Part shown: positions 51,730 through 61,588 of the stretch, one piece after another
How positions within the stretch are numbered: the stretch's first letter is position 1
Layout: each line of letters starts with the position of its first letter
Assembly (NCBI RefSeq): GCF_023370115.1
Contig: NZ_CP097160.1
Location: forward strand, 558,001 to 622,000
DNA length: 64,000 nucleotides
Source of the DNA: Gulosibacter sediminis
GTDB taxonomy: Bacteria > Actinomycetota > Actinomycetes > Actinomycetales > Microbacteriaceae
Direction: 5' to 3'
Notes under the pieces: model-generated
What the model saw: only the letters and a program-made list of their open reading frames with translations
Database searches by the model: none
What the model was told of the DNA's origin: nothing
Program-made: the position numbers and the translations under genes

Positions 51730-52578
51730 GTGCGTGACGACGCCGAGTATCAGTTGCCGAAGTTGAGTGGCAACGCCGGCGCCGATGGCCAGGACGATGC
51801 CCTCGTCTACGAGGTCTTTCGGCACGCCCACGCCCCGCGGCACCGGCTCAGAGACGACATCGCGGTCGACGACCGCGGCAACGTCGTGGCCCGTGGCGCG
51901 ACGCTCGGGATGTTCATCCGCGACGTCGTCGTCATCGTCGCGATCGCGCTCGTGGTCTCGATCGTCGTCAAGACGTTCTTCCTCAAGCCCTTCTATATTC
52001 CTTCGGCCTCGATGCACGAGACGCTGATCGAGCAGGATCGCGTGCTCGTGAACCAGCTCGTGCCCGACCTCGTGCCGCTCAACCGCGGCGACGTCATCGT
52101 GTTCGAGGACCCGGGTGGGTGGCTGCCCGAGCAGCCCACTATCGAGAAGGCGCCGCTGCAGGCGTTCGCCGATGGCACGCTCGAGCTCATCGGGCTCAAG
52201 GCCGAAGAGACGAACAGCCACCTCATCAAGCGCGTCATCGGGCTGCCGGGCGACCACGTCGAGTGCTGCAACGCCTACGGCCAGATCATGATCAATGACG
52301 TGCCGATCAGCGAACCGTATGTCGATCTCGGCGACAACACCGCCGCATCCGGCACCGAGTTCGATGTGACCGTGCCCGCCGACGCGGTGTGGGTCATGGG
52401 CGACAACCGCTACAACTCGGCCGACTCGCGCGCGCACCAGGACACCCCGACCGGCGGCTTCGTGCCGTACGAGAACATCGTGGGCCGCGCGTTCATGATC
52501 AACTGGCCATTCGACCGGCTCCGCTTCCTCAGCAACTACTCCGAGGTGTTCGCGGGCATCCCGACCCGGCAGCCGTGA
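51730..52578 (+). CDS. lepB: Signal peptidase I
   Basis: LepB removes signal peptides at the outer face of the membrane. The 282 aa protein has one membrane helix (about residues 63-82), the catalytic Ser94 in 'PSASMHETL', and the general-base Lys167 in 'HLIKRVIGLPGD'. 'VMGDNRYNSADSR' (box E) is near residue 221. GTG 51730 has GAGGAG upstream; an ATG five bases earlier is out of frame. The stop overlaps the rnhB start. Confidence 0.95.
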   Translation: MRDDAEYQLPKLSGNAGADGQDDALVYEVFRHAHAPRHRLRDDIAVDDRGNVVARGATLGMFIRDVVVIVAIALVVSIVVKTFFLKPFYIPSASMHETLIEQDRVLVNQLVPDLVPLNRGDVIVFEDPGGWLPEQPTIEKAPLQAFADGTLELIGLKAEETNSHLIKRVIGLPGDHVECCNAYGQIMINDVPISEPYVDLGDNTAASGTEFDVTVPADAVWVMGDNRYNSADSRAHQDTPTGGFVPYENIVGRAFMINWPFDRLRFLSNYSEVFAGIPTRQP

Positions 52579-53237
52579 CCCCGGTCTCGCCGACGCTCGA
52601 GGTCGAGCGGGTGCTGTTCACCGACACGGAATTCGTGATCGGCATCGACGAGGTCGGCCGCGGCGCGATCGCTGGGCCGGTCGCGGTGGGGGCCTGCGCG
52701 ATTCGTGAGGTCGAGGCGCAGCAGGGGTACCCCGAGGGGTTGCGCGACTCGAAGCTGCTCACCGAGAAGGCCCGTGAACGGCTCGCGCCCGCCTCGGCCG
52801 AGTGGGCTTTTGCGAGCGCCGTCGGCTGGGCCTCCGCCGCCGAGATTGACGAGTTTGGCATCAGGCAGTGCCTCGCAGCCGCCGCGGTGCGCGCGCTCGG
52901 CGAGCTCTGGCAGGCAGGCGTGCCGGTCGACCTCGCGAGTGTGCTGCTCGACGGCAGCCACGACTGGCTCTCGCCGGCGCTCACGCAGCCGCTGCGCGTC
53001 ATGGTGCAGCCGAAGGCCGACCGCGATTGCGCGAGCGTCGCGGCCGCGAGCGTCGTCGCGAAGGTCGCGCGGGATACTCGGATGCGCGAGCTCGCGCTGG
53101 GCGACGAGGGTCTCGCCGCGTTCGGCTGGGAGAAGAATAAGGGGTACGGCTCGCAGGGGCATCGCGACGCGATTCGCGAGCTCGGGCCGAGCGCAGAGCA
53201 TCGCCGAAGCTGGCTCGGCAAGATCCTTGACGCGTAA
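52575..53237 (+). CDS. rnhB: Ribonuclease HII
   Basis: RNase HII removes ribonucleotides from DNA-RNA hybrids. The 220 aa protein has the catalytic Asp-Glu in 'VIGIDEVGRGAIAGPVAVGA' (near residue 20), 'DSKLLTEKARE', 'LDGSHDWLSP' and 'ASVAAASVVAKVARDTRM'. GTG 52575 overlaps the lepB stop (GTGA). Confidence 0.95.
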   Translation: MTPVSPTLEVERVLFTDTEFVIGIDEVGRGAIAGPVAVGACAIREVEAQQGYPEGLRDSKLLTEKARERLAPASAEWAFASAVGWASAAEIDEFGIRQCLAAAAVRALGELWQAGVPVDLASVLLDGSHDWLSPALTQPLRVMVQPKADRDCASVAAASVVAKVARDTRMRELALGDEGLAAFGWEKNKGYGSQGHRDAIRELGPSAEHRRSWLGKILDA

Positions 53238-53252
53238 GTCACCTGTCGGGCC

Positions 53253-53258
53253 TAGACT
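53253..53258 (+). promoter_or_regulatory. -10 element of the DUF2469 gene
   Basis: TAGACT lies eight bases before ATG 53267. A TTGACG at 53227-53232 is too far (20 bases) for an ideal -35. Confidence 0.45.
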
Positions 53259-53266
53259 GGTGCGTT

Positions 53267-53590
53267 ATGAACGAGGACGCCTTTGACGACTACGAGCGCA
53301 GCGTAGAGCTGGCACTGTTTCGCGAGTACCGCGACGTCGCGAAGCAGTTCAAATACGTCGTCGAGACCGAGCGCCGCTTCTACCTCGCGAACGAGGTCAA
53401 CCTCGAACGCAAGGATGCGGCGAACGACTTCTACTTCGAGCTGTCGATGCGCGACGTGTGGGTCTGGGACATCTATCGCTCCGACCGCTTCGTCAAGCAG
53501 GTGCGCGTGCTCACGTTCAAGGACGTGAACATCGAGGAGCTCAACGTGCACGACTTCGAGCTGCCGAAGGAACTCTCGATCGACGAATAG
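53267..53590 (+). CDS. DUF2469 family protein
   Basis: The 107 aa protein is nearly invariant in actinobacteria: 'YERSVELALFREYRDVAKQF', 'ERRFYLANEVNLERKDA', 'DVWVWDIYRSDRFVKQVRV'. The gene sits after rnhB, as is typical. No function has been established that I know of. Confidence 0.92.
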   Translation: MNEDAFDDYERSVELALFREYRDVAKQFKYVVETERRFYLANEVNLERKDAANDFYFELSMRDVWVWDIYRSDRFVKQVRVLTFKDVNIEELNVHDFELPKELSIDE

Positions 53591-53612
53591 CCCGCCCCAA
53601 AGTGGGACGGGC
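53590..53612. terminator. Imperfect hairpin between DUF2469 and the ThDP-enzyme gene
   Basis: GCCCGCCCCA and TGGGACGGGC form a ten-position stem with one mismatch and a three-base loop, overlapping the DUF2469 stop. It is located between convergent genes. Confidence 0.5.
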
Positions 53613-53630
53613 TGACGTCGCGAAAGCGAC

Positions 53631-55322
53631 TTAGCGTGCGGCGGCGGCCTGGCGCTTGAGGTTTTCCATGATCTCGAGCTGGTACGGCGCGATGACCTCG
53701 CCCGAGACGCGGCAGTCGAGCACCCAGGTGCCCCGCTCGTCCGAGGCGACCCACTCGGCCCACGCGTCGAGGTCGTCGAGGGTGCGCACCTCGGTGCCGT
53801 TGGCGCCGACGGCCTGCGCGAGGCCGGCGAAGCTCACCTGGTCGATGCGCATCGGCCGCTCGTCGAGGCCCTGCATGCCGTACTGCGTGATCTCGGCCGT
53901 GTAGGCCGCGTCGTTGTAGACGATGACCGTGGCGCGCTCGGCGGTGCGCACGAGCGAGTCGAGGTCGGCGAGCGCCATCAGACCGCCGCCGTCGCCGGTC
54001 GCCAGTACGAGCATCCGGCCGTCGGCGTTCGCCGCGATGGCGGCGCCGGGCGCGCTCGAGAAACCGAGGCCGATCGACTGGAAGGCCGTGCCGACGAGCA
54101 CGATCGAGTCGGGGCCCGGAACATTGAGGTAGGTGTTCGCCCAGCCGATGAAGTGGCCGCCGTCGGTGGCGATGAGCCGCTCGGCGGGCAGGTGTGTGTC
54201 GATCGCGGCGGTGACGGCACGGGGGTCGAGCTGGCCGTCGGCCGCGATCGGCGAGGGCTGCGCGGCGTCGGTGCTCGTGCGGCCGAACGGGCGGTCGAAC
54301 TGGGCCGAGGCGACGGCCTCGCGGCCGAGCAACGGCCACGTCGTGTGCTCGGGAACGGGGGTATGCGCGAGCAGCGCGGCGGCCGCGCTCGCCGCATCCG
54401 TGCGAATGAACGTTTCGACGGCCGGGTGGGTGGCGGCATCGGCGAGGTCGAGCTGCACGAGGCGGGCCTGCGCAAACATGCGGCCGAAGCCCATCGTGAA
54501 CTGGTTGAGGCCGGCGCCGAACGCGACGATAAGGTCGGCCGCGGCGAGATACTCGGCGGTCGGCTCCGACGAGAAACCGCCGCAGATGCCGGCGTCGAGC
54601 GCACGCCCCGTGAACAGGCCGCGCGCGGCCGCCGTCGTGACGGTGATGGCGCCGAGGCGGTCGGCGAGTTCGATGAGGTCGCCGCGTGCGTCGAGCGCGC
54701 CGCGACCGGCGAGGATGATCGGGGTGCGGGCCGCGGCGAGGTCGCGCGCGAGCGCCTCAAGCACCGCCGCATCGGCCTGCGGACGCTCGGAGGCGAGCAC
54801 CTGGTCGAAGTCGATTGGCGCGACGTCACCCTCGTCGGTCGCCGCGACTGGGAGGTCATAGGGCAGCGAGAGCACGACCGGGCGGCGCTCGGTGAGCGCG
54901 AGGCGCACCGCGTCGTTGACGGCGGCAGCGACGTAGTCGGCGCGCACCGTGACGGTCTTCACGCCCGCGGCGCGGGCGATGGCCTCCTGGTCGAGATCCC
55001 AGGGCCGCGCTCCGGTGGTCGGTGCGTCACCGACGAGCACGAGCATCGGGATGCGCGCCATCGACGCCTCCGCGAGTGCCGTGATGGTGTTCGTGAAGCC
55101 GGCGCCGTAGGTGGCCGTGGCGATCGCGAGTTTGCGCGTGGCGCGGTAGTACGCGTCGGCCGAGGCAACCGTCGCGACCTCGTGGCGCACCGCGGTATAG
55201 CGGATCGGGGTGAGGCGCAGCATCGCGTCGACGACGAAGGCGTTGCCGTTGCCGAGCAGGCCGAACATCTCGTCTGCGTAGGGGGCGAGGGCGGTGGCGA
55301 GTCGCTCGGCGACGGTGGTCAT
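53631..55322 (-). CDS. Thiamine-diphosphate-dependent enzyme (acetolactate synthase/decarboxylase family)
   Basis: The 563 aa protein has the three-domain ThDP-enzyme layout. The cofactor-activating Glu is in 'YTAVRHEVATVASADAYY' (near residue 48). A central Rossmann domain ('IILAGRGALDARGDLIELAD') follows, and the ThDP-Mg motif 'ATGDGGGLMALADLDSL' ends in 'VIVYNDAAY'. AAGGAG precedes ATG 55322. The reaction is not readable from sequence: it could be a 2-oxoacid decarboxylase, acetolactate synthase or related lyase. No regulatory subunit gene is adjacent. Confidence 0.82.
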   Translation of the reverse strand: MTTVAERLATALAPYADEMFGLLGNGNAFVVDAMLRLTPIRYTAVRHEVATVASADAYYRATRKLAIATATYGAGFTNTITALAEASMARIPMLVLVGDAPTTGARPWDLDQEAIARAAGVKTVTVRADYVAAAVNDAVRLALTERRPVVLSLPYDLPVAATDEGDVAPIDFDQVLASERPQADAAVLEALARDLAAARTPIILAGRGALDARGDLIELADRLGAITVTTAAARGLFTGRALDAGICGGFSSEPTAEYLAAADLIVAFGAGLNQFTMGFGRMFAQARLVQLDLADAATHPAVETFIRTDAASAAAALLAHTPVPEHTTWPLLGREAVASAQFDRPFGRTSTDAAQPSPIAADGQLDPRAVTAAIDTHLPAERLIATDGGHFIGWANTYLNVPGPDSIVLVGTAFQSIGLGFSSAPGAAIAANADGRMLVLATGDGGGLMALADLDSLVRTAERATVIVYNDAAYTAEITQYGMQGLDERPMRIDQVSFAGLAQAVGANGTEVRTLDDLDAWAEWVASDERGTWVLDCRVSGEVIAPYQLEIMENLKRQAAAAR

Positions 55323-55718
55323 AGTCACTCCTTGGCACGGGTGGATGCGGGACTTCGGCGTCTCCGGATACCTGCTGACGGTACTCGAGATGTGCTTTCT
55401 GCAACATCTGCGGCGAAAAAGCATTACAAAGTGTGTGGTGAACACGCTGTGAAGTGTCACGCCGGCGTGGCGTCGGTGCGCGAATGGTAAATCGCGGGGG
55501 GCGAGCATGCGGGGCGAACTCGCTGAGCGGCGCCGCACGTGCCTTTACGCACACCCAGGTTGCACTTCAGGCCGCTCCGCCACGACTTGCGCGCGTGTCG
55601 CGGCGCCTCCCGCGGCGCCTGTGGATGCGTGACTTTCCACCGTCCGAGCCCACTGCCGGGTGTACGCCGGCGCGCTTCTTCAAGATGACTGCATTCACCG
55701 CAGTTTGGGGAGGCACAC
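55323..55718. other. 396-base intergenic region without a gene
   Basis: This divergent region lies between the ThDP-enzyme gene and yraN. Short open frames exist but none has a convincing start or family. The left third (55370-55440) is AT-richer and probably carries the ThDP-gene promoter. Confidence 0.6.
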
Positions 55719-56078
55719 ATGGCACGGCACATCACGCTCGGTCGCGAGGGCGAGGAACTCGCCGCGAAGTACCTCGCTGACGCGGGTTTTGACATCATCG
55801 ACCGCAATTGGCGCTGCGCCGACGGCGAGGTCGATATCGTCGCGCGCGGCGAGGGCTACCTCGTCTTCATTGAGGTGAAGACCCGCAGCTCGATCGGCAG
55901 TGGGCATCCGCTCGACGCGATCACCCCGACGAAGATCACGCGCATGACGCGGGTCGCGTATCGCTGGCTTGACGAGCATCCCGGCCCGTTCGTGCCGATT
56001 CGCCTCGACGTCGTGTCGATCGTCATGCCCCGCTTGGCGAGCTCGAGCCTGCTCCACATTGAAGGGGTGGGGGAGTAG
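55719..56078 (+). CDS. YraN (UPF0102) family nuclease-fold protein
   Basis: The 119 aa protein has 'LGREGEELAAKYLADAGFDI', 'RCADGEVDIVARGEGYLVFI' and 'EVKTRSS', a restriction-endonuclease-like metal-binding core (E...D...ExK). It may act on DNA. The ribosome site GGGGAGG precedes ATG 55719. comM follows immediately. Confidence 0.92.
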   Translation: MARHITLGREGEELAAKYLADAGFDIIDRNWRCADGEVDIVARGEGYLVFIEVKTRSSIGSGHPLDAITPTKITRMTRVAYRWLDEHPGPFVPIRLDVVSIVMPRLASSSLLHIEGVGE

Positions 56079-57650
56079 ATGGCGCGCAATGCCCGCACCT
56101 GGGGCATAGCGCTCGCGGGCCTGCGGGGCGATGCGGTGCAGGTCGACGTGCAGGTCGCGGCCGGGGTGCCGAAGCTGCTCATTATCGGCCTGCCCGACGC
56201 GACCATCGGCGAGGCCGAGCACCGCATCCGCGCCGCCCTGCAGTCGTCGAAGCAGTCGCTGCCGCCGAAGCGAATCACCGTGAGCCTTGCGCCGGCCGAG
56301 CTGCGCAAGCACGGTGCGGGCTTCGACCTGCCGATCGTCTGCGCGGTGCTCGCCGGGCTCGGCGTGATCGATGCCGAGGCGCCCGCTCGCAACGCGCACA
56401 TCGGCGAGCTCGCGCTGACCGGCGCGATCCGGCCTGTCGCGGGCATCCTGCCGGCGGTGCACGCAGCAAAGCGGCACGGCTTTGAGGCGATCCTCGTGCC
56501 CGCGTCGGCGCGGGCCGAAGCCGAGCTCGTCGACGGCATCCGCGTGGTGCCGGTTGCCTCGCTCGCCGAACTGGCCGAATACTACGGCGCCGACCCGGAG
56601 GCGCTCGCGGCACCCACCCGCGCCGAGCGCGAGTTTCACCTGCCCGAGGCCGCGGTGAGCGCGAGCCCGGCCGGCGACCTGGCCGACGTGGTCGGCAACG
56701 ACAGCGCGGTGCGGGCGGTCATGATCGCCGCAGCGGGCGGGCATCACCTCGCGATGATCGGTCCCCCTGGCTCGGGCAAAACGATGCTCGCCGAGCGGCT
56801 CCCGGGCATCCTGCCCGACCTCGACGACGATGCCGCGATCGAGGTCGCCGCGCTGCGCTCGCTGCGCGGGCTGCCGCTCGGCGAGCGGCTCGACCGGCGC
56901 CCGCCGCTGCAGGCGCCGCACCACACCGCCTCGGCCGTCGCGCTCATCGGCGGTGGCTCGGGCGTCATTCAGCCCGGCGCGCTCTCGCTCGCGGCACACG
57001 GGGTGCTGTTTCTCGACGAGGCGCCCGAGTTTCCGCGCCGAGTGCTTGACGCGCTCCGCCAGCCGCTCGAGTCGGGCTCGATCACGATCCATCGGGTGCG
57101 CAGCACCGTAACGTACCCGGCGAACCCGCAGCTCGTGCTCGCGGCGAACCCGTGCCCCTGCGGCAATTCCGGGGTGCGGGGCGTCGAGTGTCACTGCTCG
57201 CCGACGATGCAGCGCAACTACCTGCAGCGACTCAGCGGGCCGCTGCTCGATCGCATCGACCTGCAGCTGCGCGTCGAGCGCGTCTCGACCGCGACGGCGC
57301 GGCTCGCCGCTGCGGGGGAGCGCGGCAGCGTCACCACCGAGTCGGCGGCGGCGGATGTTCGGATCGCCCGGGAGCGCGCCCGGCACCGGCTCGCGGAGTT
57401 CGGCGTGCGCGCCAACGCGCAGCTCGACGGCGCCCTGCTGCGGCACGCGAGTCTGCGCTGCGAGCCCGGCGCGGCCGAGCCGCTCGACCAGGCGTTGAGC
57501 CGAGGGCAGATCACGATGCGCGGCTACGCCCGCGCCCAGCGCGTTGCCTGGACGCTCGCCGACCTCGCCGGCGCCGCCCGGCCCGATCGCGGCCATATCT
57601 CCGAGGCCCTCTTCTACCGCACCCGCATCGCGTCGTCGGTCGACGCCTGA
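56079..57650 (+). CDS. comM: YifB/ComM-family AAA ATPase
   Basis: The 523 aa protein has an N-terminal Lon-like domain (about residues 1-200) and a Mg-chelatase-like AAA module. Walker A is 'GPPGSGKTMLAERLPG' (near 228) and Walker B 'GVLFLDEAPEF'. A Cys-rich stretch 'CPCGNSGVRGVECHCSP' and a C-terminal domain follow. ComM is a hexameric helicase promoting branch migration in natural transformation, which fits the dprA neighbour. The start directly abuts the yraN stop. Confidence 0.9.
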   Translation: MARNARTWGIALAGLRGDAVQVDVQVAAGVPKLLIIGLPDATIGEAEHRIRAALQSSKQSLPPKRITVSLAPAELRKHGAGFDLPIVCAVLAGLGVIDAEAPARNAHIGELALTGAIRPVAGILPAVHAAKRHGFEAILVPASARAEAELVDGIRVVPVASLAELAEYYGADPEALAAPTRAEREFHLPEAAVSASPAGDLADVVGNDSAVRAVMIAAAGGHHLAMIGPPGSGKTMLAERLPGILPDLDDDAAIEVAALRSLRGLPLGERLDRRPPLQAPHHTASAVALIGGGSGVIQPGALSLAAHGVLFLDEAPEFPRRVLDALRQPLESGSITIHRVRSTVTYPANPQLVLAANPCPCGNSGVRGVECHCSPTMQRNYLQRLSGPLLDRIDLQLRVERVSTATARLAAAGERGSVTTESAAADVRIARERARHRLAEFGVRANAQLDGALLRHASLRCEPGAAEPLDQALSRGQITMRGYARAQRVAWTLADLAGAARPDRGHISEALFYRTRIASSVDA

Positions 57651-57670
57651 ACGCACGTCAAGGAGCCACC

Positions 57671-58936
57671 ATGTCTACCTCTTCGTATCGCCGACTCGCT
57701 CCGCTCGTGCGCGAGCTCCGCTTTGGCGGTGACGACGACGATCTTGCCGATATCGCGGCCCGCATCTGCTGGAGCTGCGTCGTCGAGCCGGGCGACGGCG
57801 ACGCCGGTGTGCTGCGTGACACCCTCGGGGTGGAGTGCATCTTCGACCTCATCGCGGGGTGGACCGACGTCGTCGTACATCGGATGCACGCGGCCGACCC
57901 ACTCGAGGCTCGCTCCCGCAACTGGTCGGCCGCCATCGCCCGATGGCGGCCCCGGCTCAATTACGAGCACGTCATTCCGCTCGTGCGGGCGGCGACGAAG
58001 GTCGGCGCGCGCTTCCTCATGCCGGGCGACCCGAGTTGGCCCGCGCAGCTCGACGACCTCGGCGTCCACACTGCCGTCGGGCTGTGGACCCGGGGCCGCC
58101 TCGACGCTTTGCACCGGGATGCGCGCAACCTCGCCGTCGTCGGCTCGCGTGCGAGCACCGAGTACGGCAACAACGTCACCGGCGAACTCGTCGTTGCGGC
58201 CGCCGGTGCCGGACTGTCGATCATCTCCGGTGGCGCCTACGGCATCGACGCCCAGGCGCACCGCGTCGCGATCGCGAGCGAGGCCGACACCGTCGCCGTG
58301 CTCGCCGGCGGGGTCGACCGCCTGTACCCGGCTGGCAATAGCGAGCTATTCCAACGGCTGCTCGCCCAGGGCGGGCTCATCGTTTCGGAGGCGCCCTGCG
58401 GGCAGGCGCCGACCAAGTGGCGATTTTTGCAGCGCAACCGGTTGATCGCGGCGCTCGCCCCGGCGACGATCGTCGTCGAGGCGGGCGCGCGATCCGGTGC
58501 GCTCAACACCGCGAACCACGCGAGTGCGCTCGGGCGCGAGCTCGGCGCGGTGCCCGGCGCCATCACCTCGGCGACGTCGGTGGGGTGCCACCGGCTCATT
58601 CGTGACGGCGCCGCGAGCATGGTCTGTTCGGGCGACGACGCGGTCGAGCTGTGGCGGCTCGCGTGTTCGGGCGGCGGTCTGTTCGAGAGCGACGAAGCAC
58701 CGGGCAACGCGGTGGATGCGCCCGTCCCGCTCCTCGAGGTCGTGGAACGCTCGCCGCGGCTCAGCGACGAGGCGGTGCGGGTGCTCGACGCGCTTCGGCC
58801 CCGCCGGGGGAACGGCGAGGCCGAACTCGCCGCCCTCGCGGGCCTCAGCCTCGCCGACACCCGCGCCGGGCTCGCCGAGCTCGAGCTGCTCGGCCGCGCC
58901 GACCTCGGCGACACCGGCTGGCGGCGCGTGTCCTAG
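57671..58936 (+). CDS. dprA: DNA processing protein DprA
   Basis: DprA loads RecA on incoming single-stranded DNA. The 421 aa protein has a Rossmann-fold core (about residues 110-330): '[12 protein letters not shown]', '[15 protein letters not shown]', '[13 protein letters not shown]', '[20 protein letters not shown]' and '[10 protein letters not shown]'. A C-terminal winged-helix-like region follows. AGGAG lies before ATG 57671. Together with comM it hints at natural competence, though no uptake genes are in the window. Confidence 0.93.
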   Translation: MSTSSYRRLAPLVRELRFGGDDDDLADIAARICWSCVVEPGDGDAGVLRDTLGVECIFDLIAGWTDVVVHRMHAADPLEARSRNWSAAIARWRPRLNYEHVIPLVRAATKVGARFLMPGDPSWPAQLDDLGVHTAVGLWTRGRLDALHRDARNLAVVGSRASTEYGNNVTGELVVAAAGAGLSIISGGAYGIDAQAHRVAIASEADTVAVLAGGVDRLYPAGNSELFQRLLAQGGLIVSEAPCGQAPTKWRFLQRNRLIAALAPATIVVEAGARSGALNTANHASALGRELGAVPGAITSATSVGCHRLIRDGAASMVCSGDDAVELWRLACSGGGLFESDEAPGNAVDAPVPLLEVVERSPRLSDEAVRVLDALRPRRGNGEAELAALAGLSLADTRAGLAELELLGRADLGDTGWRRVS

Positions 58937-58961
58937 ACGCGGGGCGCCATGCCGCCGCAAC

Positions 58962-58967
58962 TACGAT
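58962..58967 (+). promoter_or_regulatory. -10 element of xerC
   Basis: TACGAT lies six bases before ATG 58974. Confidence 0.4.
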
Positions 58968-58973
58968 GGCGGC

Positions 58974-59879
58974 ATGGCAGAACTCCGGGCGGCGATCGAG
59001 GACTACGTCCTCGCGCTCGAACGTGAGTTTGGCCGCTCGCCGAACACGTGCCGGGCCGCCCTCGGCGACCTCTCGCGCTTCGCCGACTCCGTCGAGCGGG
59101 AGGGGGCCGTCGACACGAGCAAGCTCACGCTCGAGGACCTTCGCGACTGGCTCTGGCGCGAAAGCGAACAGGGCCACGCGCCCGCGACCATCGCGCGCCG
59201 CGCATCCGTCGCCCGCCGCTTCACTGCTTGGTGCCACTCGACCGGCCGCGGCGACGACGTCGCGCGTCGTCTGAAGTCGCCCAAGGTCGGGCGCTCGCTG
59301 CCGCGGCTCGTCAGCGAGGGGCAGATGGACGACATCTTCGCCTCGTTGCGCGACCGCGCCGACTCCGACGAACCGGGCGCCCTGCGCGACCTCGCGATCG
59401 TCGAGCTGCTCTACGCGACCGGGATGCGCGTCTCGGAACTCTGCGCGCTCGATCTCGACTCGCTCACCCCCTCGGCGAGCCTCGTGCGCGTCATCGGCAA
59501 AGGCAATGTCGAGCGCGTCATTCCGTATGGGCAGCCGGCGGCACGCGCCATCGACGCCTGGCTTGAGCGAGGCCGCGGCGTGCTCGCGGGTGCGGCATCG
59601 GGCGACGCCCTGTTTCTTGGCGCTCGCGGCGGTCGCCTCAATTCGCGCAGCGTGTATGAGCTGAGCCGCCAACTCCTGCAGCTCGCTCCGGGCCAGGGGC
59701 CGTCCGGGCCGCACACATTCCGGCACACGGCCGCGACCCACCTCCTCGACGGCGGCGCCGATCTGCGCGGCGTGCAGGAATACCTCGGCCACGCCGACCT
59801 CGGCACGACGCAGATCTACACGCACGTCTCGGCCGAACGACTCCGCGAGACCTACAAGCGGGCACACCCCCGCGCCTAA
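58974..59879 (+). CDS. xerC: Tyrosine recombinase XerC
   Basis: XerC resolves chromosome dimers with XerD at dif. The 301 aa protein has a SAM-like N-terminal domain and a catalytic domain with Arg in '[16 protein letters not shown]' (near residue 150), Lys in '[12 protein letters not shown]', '[12 protein letters not shown]' (His/Arg), and the nucleophile Tyr in '[10 protein letters not shown]' near 285. The location next to dprA and rpsB is the standard actinobacterial place, so it is XerC rather than an integrase. Confidence 0.92.
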   Translation: MAELRAAIEDYVLALEREFGRSPNTCRAALGDLSRFADSVEREGAVDTSKLTLEDLRDWLWRESEQGHAPATIARRASVARRFTAWCHSTGRGDDVARRLKSPKVGRSLPRLVSEGQMDDIFASLRDRADSDEPGALRDLAIVELLYATGMRVSELCALDLDSLTPSASLVRVIGKGNVERVIPYGQPAARAIDAWLERGRGVLAGAASGDALFLGARGGRLNSRSVYELSRQLLQLAPGQGPSGPHTFRHTAATHLLDGGADLRGVQEYLGHADLGTTQIYTHVSAERLRETYKRAHPRA

Positions 59880-59917
59880 GCGCAGGGGTGCACCCGCCTG
59901 TGCTGGGCGGTACGCGG

Positions 59918-61552
59918 CTACCAGCTCGTCGCTTCGCGCCGCTGGCGGTCGCGCGCGATGAGCCAGCCGCCGAGTCCGATCAGCGCGAGTCCGGCGCCGG
60001 CCACGCCGAACCAGATCCCCGGCTTTGCGCCGGTCTCGGCGAGCCGCGGGGTCTCGTCGTTGGCCTCGGGTGCGGGTGGTGCGGGCGTCTCGTCGTCGTG
60101 CGACTCAGTTGGCGACGCGGCGGCCGGCGGTGCTGGCGATTCGCTTGGCGTTGCCGTCGCCGTTGGTGTCGGTGGTGGCGTCGGTGCGGGGGTCGGGGTC
60201 AGCGTGGGCGTCGGCGACTCGGTCGGCGGAGCTTCCGGAGTCTCGACACGCTCGGGCGGCGCCGGGGGAGCGGCCGGGGTCGTCGATTCGGGTGTCGGGG
60301 TGGGGCTCGGCTTGGGCGTCTCAGGTGTCGGTGTCGGCGTCGTCGTTGGTTTTGGAGTCGGAGTTGGAGCCGGGGTGGGCGTGGTCGTGGGCACCGGAGT
60401 CTTGGTCGGCTTCGGCTTCGGCTTCGGCGTTGGCGTTGCCGTGGGTGTCGGCGTCGTGGTGGGCGTTGGGGTGTTCGGCACGCTCTGCGTGGGCGTAGGC
60501 GTAGGCGTAGGCGTCGATGTTGGAGTCGGCGTCGGGGCGGGCGTGCTCGGCTTGCCGACGAGTGAGGGCTTCGGCGTCGACCCGACCGGCGTCGGGCTCG
60601 GTGTGTTTCCAACCGGAGTTGACGCCGGCGGGGTCGTCTCGGGAACCCTTGTCTTGTTCGCGATGGCGCCGATGCCGAGGCGGTCGCTCGCCTGGGGCCA
60701 TGCGGCCTGGCTCGACTGAATCAGCAGCTGCCTGCCCTCGGTGACGAGCACGCGCAGGTCGGAGGTGGCGTAGCCCGCTGCCGGCGCGGTGCTGACATCG
60801 GCGATCACCTCTGGCTTGCGGGTGTCGTGCTTCACGAGGAGGTCGTGCGACCTCCCGCCATCGAGCGCGACGACGGATGAGCCGTCGATGGTTGCGGCCT
60901 CGAGCGACAGGGTCACGTGCACACCGGTGCCGACCTTCGGCACCTGCACGTGCACGCCGTCGTTGAGGCGCACAACGGTGACCGCCACCGACTTGGGGCG
61001 CTCGATGACCTGCACCATCGCGAGCTCGCCGCGAAGCTGCTCGAGCTGTTCGGCCACCGCGGAGGCGGTCGCCTGCGGCATCTTCGTGAAGTAGTGCTGG
61101 TCGCCGGGGTAGTGGCCCGCGTCGGCGATCGACCAGACGAGCATCGCGACGGCCGTCGTGAGGGTCGGGTCGCTCGAGGCGCCGGCATTGCTCACCGCCC
61201 AGTGCAGTTGGGCGCGCTCGGTGGCCGAGAGCGACGACACCGCGGCCGGCATCGGTTCGTCGCGGCCGAGTGGTCGAGTGGGTTTGCCGACGGGGCGAGG
61301 CTTCGTGAGCTCGATGCAGTACGCGTTCTGGCCGTCGTAGCGCATGGCGCCGATGAAGGTGCCGTTCGAGTTCGAGTAGCCGGCGCCGAGCTCGGCCGCG
61401 GAGGCGGCGCGCATCCCAAGAGGAAGCAGGAGCGCGACGATCGCCGCGAGCAACACGAACGCGAGCCCGAGCCGGAGGCGGGGCGAGGGGAATTCGGGCG
61501 GGGGAACGCGGCGCGCGAGGCTGCCGGGTGGCGGAGACGGAAGAGTGGGCAT
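59918..61552 (-). CDS. Sortase-sorted (LAETG) surface protein with thioester-like domain and Pro-Thr stalk
   Basis: The 544 aa protein has an N-terminal hydrophobic export segment (about residues 29-52). A globular domain follows (about 54-290) with 'AYCIEL' (Cys79) and '[13 protein letters not shown]' (near 133-145), resembling Gram-positive Cys-Gln thioester surface domains; the Gln usually found in the second motif is absent. A long Pro/Thr-rich stalk spans about 310-490. The motif LAETG starts at residue 504, followed by a hydrophobic helix and the basic tail 'RDRQRR'. LAxTG is the class E sortase signal. It is probably a wall-anchored adhesin-like protein, encoded just after an M23-like secreted protein. 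Confidence 0.75.
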   Translation of the reverse strand: MPTLPSPPPGSLARRVPPPEFPSPRLRLGLAFVLLAAIVALLLPLGMRAASAAELGAGYSNSNGTFIGAMRYDGQNAYCIELTKPRPVGKPTRPLGRDEPMPAAVSSLSATERAQLHWAVSNAGASSDPTLTTAVAMLVWSIADAGHYPGDQHYFTKMPQATASAVAEQLEQLRGELAMVQVIERPKSVAVTVVRLNDGVHVQVPKVGTGVHVTLSLEAATIDGSSVVALDGGRSHDLLVKHDTRKPEVIADVSTAPAAGYATSDLRVLVTEGRQLLIQSSQAAWPQASDRLGIGAIANKTRVPETTPPASTPVGNTPSPTPVGSTPKPSLVGKPSTPAPTPTPTSTPTPTPTPTQSVPNTPTPTTTPTPTATPTPKPKPKPTKTPVPTTTPTPAPTPTPKPTTTPTPTPETPKPSPTPTPESTTPAAPPAPPERVETPEAPPTESPTPTLTPTPAPTPPPTPTATATPSESPAPPAAASPTESHDDETPAPPAPEANDETPRLAETGAKPGIWFGVAGAGLALIGLGGWLIARDRQRREATSW

Positions 61553-61588
61553 GAGCGGCCTTTCGCGTCGAGTGAAGCGTGACTGGGG

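Noticed and set aside
60050-60680. Repetitive tract that at first sight looks like a tandem repeat array or CRISPR-like region
   Set aside because: The repeats encode the Pro-Thr stalk of the surface protein in one open frame, with irregular lengths and no spacer structure.
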